Source of the DNA: an uncultured bacterium
Lineage (GTDB): Bacteria > Cyanobacteriota > Vampirovibrionia > Gastranaerophilales > Gastranaerophilaceae
Direction: 5' to 3'
DNA length: 7,592 nt
Assembly (NCBI GenBank): GCA_900551675.1
Contig: URXH01000085.1
Span: 1 to 7,592, forward strand
Below the pieces are notes generated by a model. The model searched no databases and had not been told where the DNA came from. It saw only the letters and a program-made list of their open reading frames with translations. Made by a program: the position numbers and the translations under genes. Shown one piece after another: positions 4,325 to 7,592 of the stretch (position 1 is its first letter; each line of letters begins with the position of its first letter).

Positions 4325-6814
4325 ATGAAAGATGCATATTTTCCGCAGGAAATAGAAAAAAAATGGCAAAAAATCTGGGAAGAAAAAGGAGTATTTAAAA
4401 CACCTGATACAAGTGATAAACCGAAATATTATGCTTTGTCAATGTTTCCATATCCGTCAGGCAAGCTTCATATGGGACATGTAAGAAATTATACGATAAC
4501 GGATGTTATTGCACGGTTCAAAAAGATGAACGGCTATAATGTCCTTCACCCGATGGGCTGGGACAGTTTCGGACTTCCTGCCGAAAATGCTGCAATGAAA
4601 CACGGTGCAAATCCTGAAACGTGGACTGATGAAAATATTGCATATATGACAAAACAGTTGAAAATGCTCGGACTTTCTTACGATTGGGACAGAGAAGTTA
4701 CAACCTGCAAGCCTGATTATTACAAATGGACGCAGTGGCTGTTCCTTCAATTGTATAAAAAAGGTCTTGCCTACAAAAAAGAAGCTGCCGTAAACTGGTG
4801 TGAAGAATGCGGAACAGTGCTTGCAAACGAACAGGTAATCGATGGCAAATGCTGGAGATGCGACCATGTTGTAGAGAAAAAATATTTATCCCAGTGGTTT
4901 TTGAAAATTACAGATTATGCGGAAGTTCTTCTTGAAGATTTAGACAAATTAACAGGCTGGGGCGAAAACGTTAAAACAATGCAGGCAAACTGGATTGGAA
5001 AATCTGAAGGTGCGATTTTCAGATTTAAAGTTGTAGAAAACGATTTGGAAGTTCCTGTTTATACAACAAGACCTGATACGGTTCACGGTATAACTTACCT
5101 TGTTGTGGCGCCCGAATACAAGGATATTGAAAAATTAACAACTCCCGAAAATAAAGAGACTGTAGAAGCATATCGTGCTAATGCACGCAAAATGACTGAA
5201 ATTGAAAGACTTTCAACGGACAGAATTAAAACGGGTGTACCTCTTGGTACTCACTGTATAAATCCTTTTACGGGCGAAAAATTCCCTCTGTGGACGGCAG
5301 ATTACGCACTGGCAGAATACGGTACTGGTGCTGTTATGGCTGTTCCTGCGCATGACACAAGAGACTTTGATTTTGCTAAAAAGTACAATCTTCCTATCAA
5401 AGTTGTTATAACCCATCACACTAACCCTCTTCCAAAAGGGGCGAGGGAACTTGCAGAAGCTTATACAGAGCCTGGAGTTCTTGTAAATTCAAACGAATTT
5501 GACGGAATGAGTAATGAAGAAGCTAAAAAAGCGATTACTCAAAAAGCTGTTGATAAAGGTTTCGGAGAATTTAAAACCCAGTACAGACTGAGAGACTGGC
5601 TTGTTTCAAGACAGAGATACTGGGGAGCTCCTATCCCTGTTGTATATTGCGACAAATGCGGTATTCAGCCGGTTCCGGAAGAGCAGTTGCCGGTATTACT
5701 GCCGAAAGATGTAGATTTCAGTGTTGTCGGCAAATCACCGATTACAACATCAAAGACTTTCGTAAATACTACCTGTCCGTGCTGCGGCGGACCTGCAAGG
5801 CGCGAAACCGATACAATGGATACATTTGTCTGCTCGAGCTGGTATTATCTCAGATATTCCGATGCAAAAAATGACAAAATGCCGTTTGCAAAAGACAAGG
5901 TAAATAAATGGCTTCCGGTTGATCAGTATGTAGGCGGTATTGAGCATGCTATTTTGCACCTTTTGTATTCAAGATTTTTTACAAAAGCATTAAGAGATAT
6001 GGGACTTTTGGATTTTGACGAACCTTTTAAAAATCTTTTAACTCAGGGAATGGTTTTAAAAGACGGATCTAAAATGTCAAAGTCAAAAGGCAATACGGTT
6101 GATCCGGATGAAATATTTGAAAATTACGGCGCAGATACCGCAAGATTGTTTATTCTGTCTGACTCGCCTCCGGCGCGTGATTTTGACTGGTCAGATGCAG
6201 GTGTTGAAGGCTGTTACAAATTCCTTAACAGGGTTTGGAGATTAATTTCTTCAAATGCGGAATATATTACCATTTCACCCTTCACCCTTCACTCTTCACT
6301 CAAAAAAGACAATGACAATCTCCTTCGTCTTGTTCATATTGCAACCAAGGGAATTACCAATGATATTTCAAATGACTTCCAGTTCAATACGGTAATTTCA
6401 AAATACAGAGAACTTGTTAATGCAATTTACGACTGGAGAGGCAAAAAGTCTGAGCTTGATGATGAAGACAAGGCGATTTTGAGCTTTGCTGTCATAACAT
6501 TAATCAAATTGATGTCTCCTGTTGCGGTTCACCTGACTGAAGAAGCATGGCATGATCTTGGCGGAGAAGGATCAATTCACGATGTTGAATGGCCGAAATG
6601 GGATGAAAACCTTGCAAAAGCAAGTTCAATCACGCTTGTTGTTCAGATTAACGGCAAACTCAAAGATAAAATCGAAGCTGATGAAGCTTTATCGGAAGAT
6701 GAACTGAAAGCTCTTGCACTGAACAGCGAAAAAATAAAAGAACTTACAGCTGGCAAGACAATTGTAAAAACAATTGTTGTACCCAAAAAACTTGTAAATA
6801 TCGTTGTTAAATAA
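4325..6814 (+). CDS. leuS: Leucyl-tRNA synthetase
   Basis: This cytoplasmic class I enzyme attaches leucine to tRNA-Leu and edits mischarged tRNA. The 829 residues are close to the usual bacterial length. HMGH (49-52) is the HIGH-type ATP site and KMSKS is at 583-587. The CP1 editing domain shows TTRPDT (247-252) and GTGAVMAVPAHDTRDFDF, with D344 the conserved editing aspartate. Cysteine clusters suited to zinc are at C159, C162, C176, C179 and C442, C445, C484, C487. DWLVSRQRYWGAPIP (425-439) links back to the catalytic core. Anticodon-binding and C-terminal domains follow from about 625. Two stretches look inserted: residues 364-376 (HHTNPLPKGAREL), encoded by a GC-rich palindrome, and residues 651-659 (SPFTLHSSL), encoded by four tandem 7-bp units. 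Both keep the frame and leave the motifs intact. AGGAG lies 11 bases before the ATG; a palindromic terminator follows the stop. Confidence 0.98.
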   Translation: MKDAYFPQEIEKKWQKIWEEKGVFKTPDTSDKPKYYALSMFPYPSGKLHMGHVRNYTITDVIARFKKMNGYNVLHPMGWDSFGLPAENAAMKHGANPETWTDENIAYMTKQLKMLGLSYDWDREVTTCKPDYYKWTQWLFLQLYKKGLAYKKEAAVNWCEECGTVLANEQVIDGKCWRCDHVVEKKYLSQWFLKITDYAEVLLEDLDKLTGWGENVKTMQANWIGKSEGAIFRFKVVENDLEVPVYTTRPDTVHGITYLVVAPEYKDIEKLTTPENKETVEAYRANARKMTEIERLSTDRIKTGVPLGTHCINPFTGEKFPLWTADYALAEYGTGAVMAVPAHDTRDFDFAKKYNLPIKVVITHHTNPLPKGARELAEAYTEPGVLVNSNEFDGMSNEEAKKAITQKAVDKGFGEFKTQYRLRDWLVSRQRYWGAPIPVVYCDKCGIQPVPEEQLPVLLPKDVDFSVVGKSPITTSKTFVNTTCPCCGGPARRETDTMDTFVCSSWYYLRYSDAKNDKMPFAKDKVNKWLPVDQYVGGIEHAILHLLYSRFFTKALRDMGLLDFDEPFKNLLTQGMVLKDGSKMSKSKGNTVDPDEIFENYGADTARLFILSDSPPARDFDWSDAGVEGCYKFLNRVWRLISSNAEYITISPFTLHSSLKKDNDNLLRLVHIATKGITNDISNDFQFNTVISKYRELVNAIYDWRGKKSELDDEDKAILSFAVITLIKLMSPVAVHLTEEAWHDLGGEGSIHDVEWPKWDENLAKASSITLVVQINGKLKDKIEADEALSEDELKALALNSEKIKELTAGKTIVKTIVVPKKLVNIVVK
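5425..5447. repeat. GC-rich imperfect palindrome inside leuS
   Basis: CCCTC-TTCC, loop AAAA, then GGGGC-GAGGG forms a hairpin: five outer pairs, one mismatch, then a G-T pair and two C-G pairs. It is much more GC-rich than its surroundings and sits in a variable linker of the editing domain, encoding residues 367-375. The shape (CCCTCTnCC...GGGnGAGGG) resembles dispersed palindromic repeats that occur in many bacterial genomes, usually between genes. Whether it is repeated elsewhere in this genome cannot be seen here. Confidence 0.5.
6274..6301 (+). repeat. Four tandem 7-bp units inside leuS
   Basis: Two copies of TTCACCC (6274-6287) are followed without interruption by two copies of TTCACTC (6288-6301). 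The 28 bases encode residues 651-659 (SPFTLHSSL). The pyrimidine-rich, CCC/ACC/CTC-containing codons contrast with the AT-rich codons around them. The unit length is not a multiple of three, so gain or loss of one copy would shift the reading frame of an essential gene. The form recalls the short tandem heptanucleotide repeats (STRR) known from cyanobacteria. Confidence 0.85.
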
Positions 6815-6836
6815 ATTCAAATATTTAAACATCTAG

Positions 6837-6874
6837 CAGCCCTGAAAATATATATTTTCAGGGCTGTTGTTTTT
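6837..6874 (+). terminator. Terminator of leuS
   Basis: A perfect 30-base palindrome at 6837-6866 (arms CAGCCCTGAAAATA and its complement) is followed by TTGTTTTT. It lies 22 bases after the leuS stop codon and touches the end of the converging pseudopilin-like gene. On the other strand the T run is weak (GATGTTT), so bidirectional action is possible but less certain. Confidence 0.88.
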
Positions 6875-7565
6875 ACCATGGGTAGTCAGAACTAATTTGC
6901 CAGCCGTCAAGTATAATTAATGCTCCGCACATCAGTCCCACTTGGTTATTTGCACAACCAAACTGTTTTGTTTTCAGCTCATCTTTTGTTAATCCGCTGC
7001 CATAAAAATATAATCCCGGTTTAGATATATTATGATAAGAATCAACCAATTTATCCGCAGTTAAGGTCAAATCAAAAATATCTTTACCTGCGGTATTAGG
7101 TCGTTTCTTACCGTTTAAATCGATATTAATATGTACATGATTGCCTTGTTTTTGCATTGCGATAAACGTACCATCTGAAAGAATTAATTTTGCCCAATTG
7201 CTTTTAAGCGGTGAATCTTCATATTTTCCGCCAGACAACGAATTTATTCCTTCATCATTCCAGCATGATAAATCTGATGTTCCGCAATATTTTATTACTT
7301 TTAGATTAGAGCTCAAATATGTCTTAAAAAATTCTTCCAGGCCTAAATTCCAATCCCATGTATTTATATCCCCGTATGTAACTTGTGATAGCTGTACGGA
7401 CTGCTGGAGCCCGCTGTATATTTTTTTTAATTGTGTGACAGTTTGCACCTTTTTGTAATTTCCGATAAGTGACGGTATAGTCAAAGCCGCAACAACTCCG
7501 ATAATTCCAAGTGTGATTAAAACTTCTGCCAGTGTAAAAGCATATCTCTGTTTATTGAAAATCAT
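6873..7565 (-). CDS. Pseudopilin-like protein with type IV prepilin N-terminus
   Basis: The 230-residue product begins with a type IV prepilin/type II secretion signal: a short basic leader (MIFNKQRYA), cleavage before F10, then FTLAEVLITLGIIG with the conserved Glu at position 5 of the mature protein (E14). The hydrophobic helix runs to about residue 34. Position -1 is Ala, not the usual Gly. The extracytoplasmic part is globular. A DLNGKKRPNTAGKDIFDL stretch (149-166) recalls the D-NG-k-PN-G-D-F block of GspG-like pseudopilins. There are four cysteines (C94, C101, C204, C213) that could form two disulfides, and a C-terminal DGWQISSDYPW. It stands alone: no pilus assembly or secretion genes are nearby, and it converges with leuS. 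The start has AAGGAGG (7570-7576) four bases upstream, a short spacing. It may be a minor pilin or a secreted adhesin-like protein; its partner machinery must be encoded elsewhere. Confidence 0.85.
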   Translation of the reverse strand: MIFNKQRYAFTLAEVLITLGIIGVVAALTIPSLIGNYKKVQTVTQLKKIYSGLQQSVQLSQVTYGDINTWDWNLGLEEFFKTYLSSNLKVIKYCGTSDLSCWNDEGINSLSGGKYEDSPLKSNWAKLILSDGTFIAMQKQGNHVHINIDLNGKKRPNTAGKDIFDLTLTADKLVDSYHNISKPGLYFYGSGLTKDELKTKQFGCANNQVGLMCGALIILDGWQISSDYPW

Positions 7566-7583
7566 ATTGCCTCCTTATTATAT

Positions 7584-7592
7584 ATTATATCA
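7584..7592 (-). promoter_or_regulatory. Extended -10 promoter of the pseudopilin-like gene
   Basis: On the minus strand TGATATAAT is a perfect extended -10 (TGnTATAAT). The predicted start near 7577 gives a leader of about a dozen bases consisting mainly of the AAGGAGG ribosome binding site. A second TATAAT (7582 to 7577) overlaps that start region and is probably chance. Any -35 lies outside the window. Confidence 0.6.

Noticed and set aside
4457..4867. Antisense open frame of 136 residues inside leuS
   Set aside because: It lies wholly within the well-supported leuS gene, has no ribosome binding site or recognisable domain, and is a by-product of leuS codon use.
6274..6301. CRISPR-like array
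   Set aside because: The units are seven bases long, directly adjacent without spacers, and lie inside the leuS reading frame.
7141..7458. Open frame of 105 residues on the plus strand opposite the pseudopilin-like gene
   Set aside because: It is entirely covered by a gene with a clear prepilin motif and a strong ribosome binding site; nothing supports its translation.

Overview
The window is AT-rich bacterial chromosome with short intergenic gaps and clear Shine-Dalgarno sites at most genes. A best guess at the source is an uncultured gut-type member of the non-photosynthetic cyanobacterial sister lineage (Gastranaerophilales/Melainabacteria). The main hint is the stand-alone pseudopilin-like gene with an AFTLAEVLITLGIIG start, which I associate with that group. 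Similar proteins occur elsewhere (Elusimicrobia, Fusobacteria), so this is an inference from style, not proof. No mobile element, defence system, CRISPR array, tRNA or rRNA is visible.

Layout. Bases 58-1542 hold four small plus-strand genes for membrane-anchored proteins: a two-helix protein of unknown function, a YtxH-family protein, a DUF948/YtxG-like protein and a second YtxH-family protein. They end at a strong hairpin terminator (1543-1567) that can also serve the converging genes on the other strand. Bases 4254 down to 1598 form a tight minus-strand operon: an exported NTF2-like protein, lipoprotein signal peptidase (lspA), an RluA/RluD-family pseudouridine synthase, and a small LapA-like two-helix membrane protein. 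A 70-bp divergent promoter region (4255-4324) separates this operon from leuS (4325-6814, plus strand). leuS ends at a long perfect palindrome that acts as terminator (6837-6874). The last gene (7565-6873, minus) is a pseudopilin-like secreted or surface protein with its own extended -10 promoter at the window edge.

How the genes fit together. The first block resembles the ytxG/ytxH gene pair of Bacillus subtilis, a general-stress operon, and is probably an envelope-associated module. The second block mixes envelope biogenesis (lipoprotein maturation, LapA-like protein, exported protein) with rRNA modification; lspA next to an rluD-type gene is a common bacterial arrangement. leuS is a housekeeping gene.

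What stands out. leuS carries two repeat-like insertions that stay in frame: a GC-rich imperfect palindrome in the editing domain and four tandem 7-bp units near the start of the anticodon-binding domain. LspA lacks the usual lysine of its first conserved block and has Glu for Asp in GNxxDR, but keeps both catalytic aspartates. The exported NTF2-like gene appears to be transcribed from its start codon (leaderless). Several promoters share an extended -10 form. I see no convincing new multi-gene system. The leuS repeats and the YtxH/DUF948 cluster are the most worthwhile leads.
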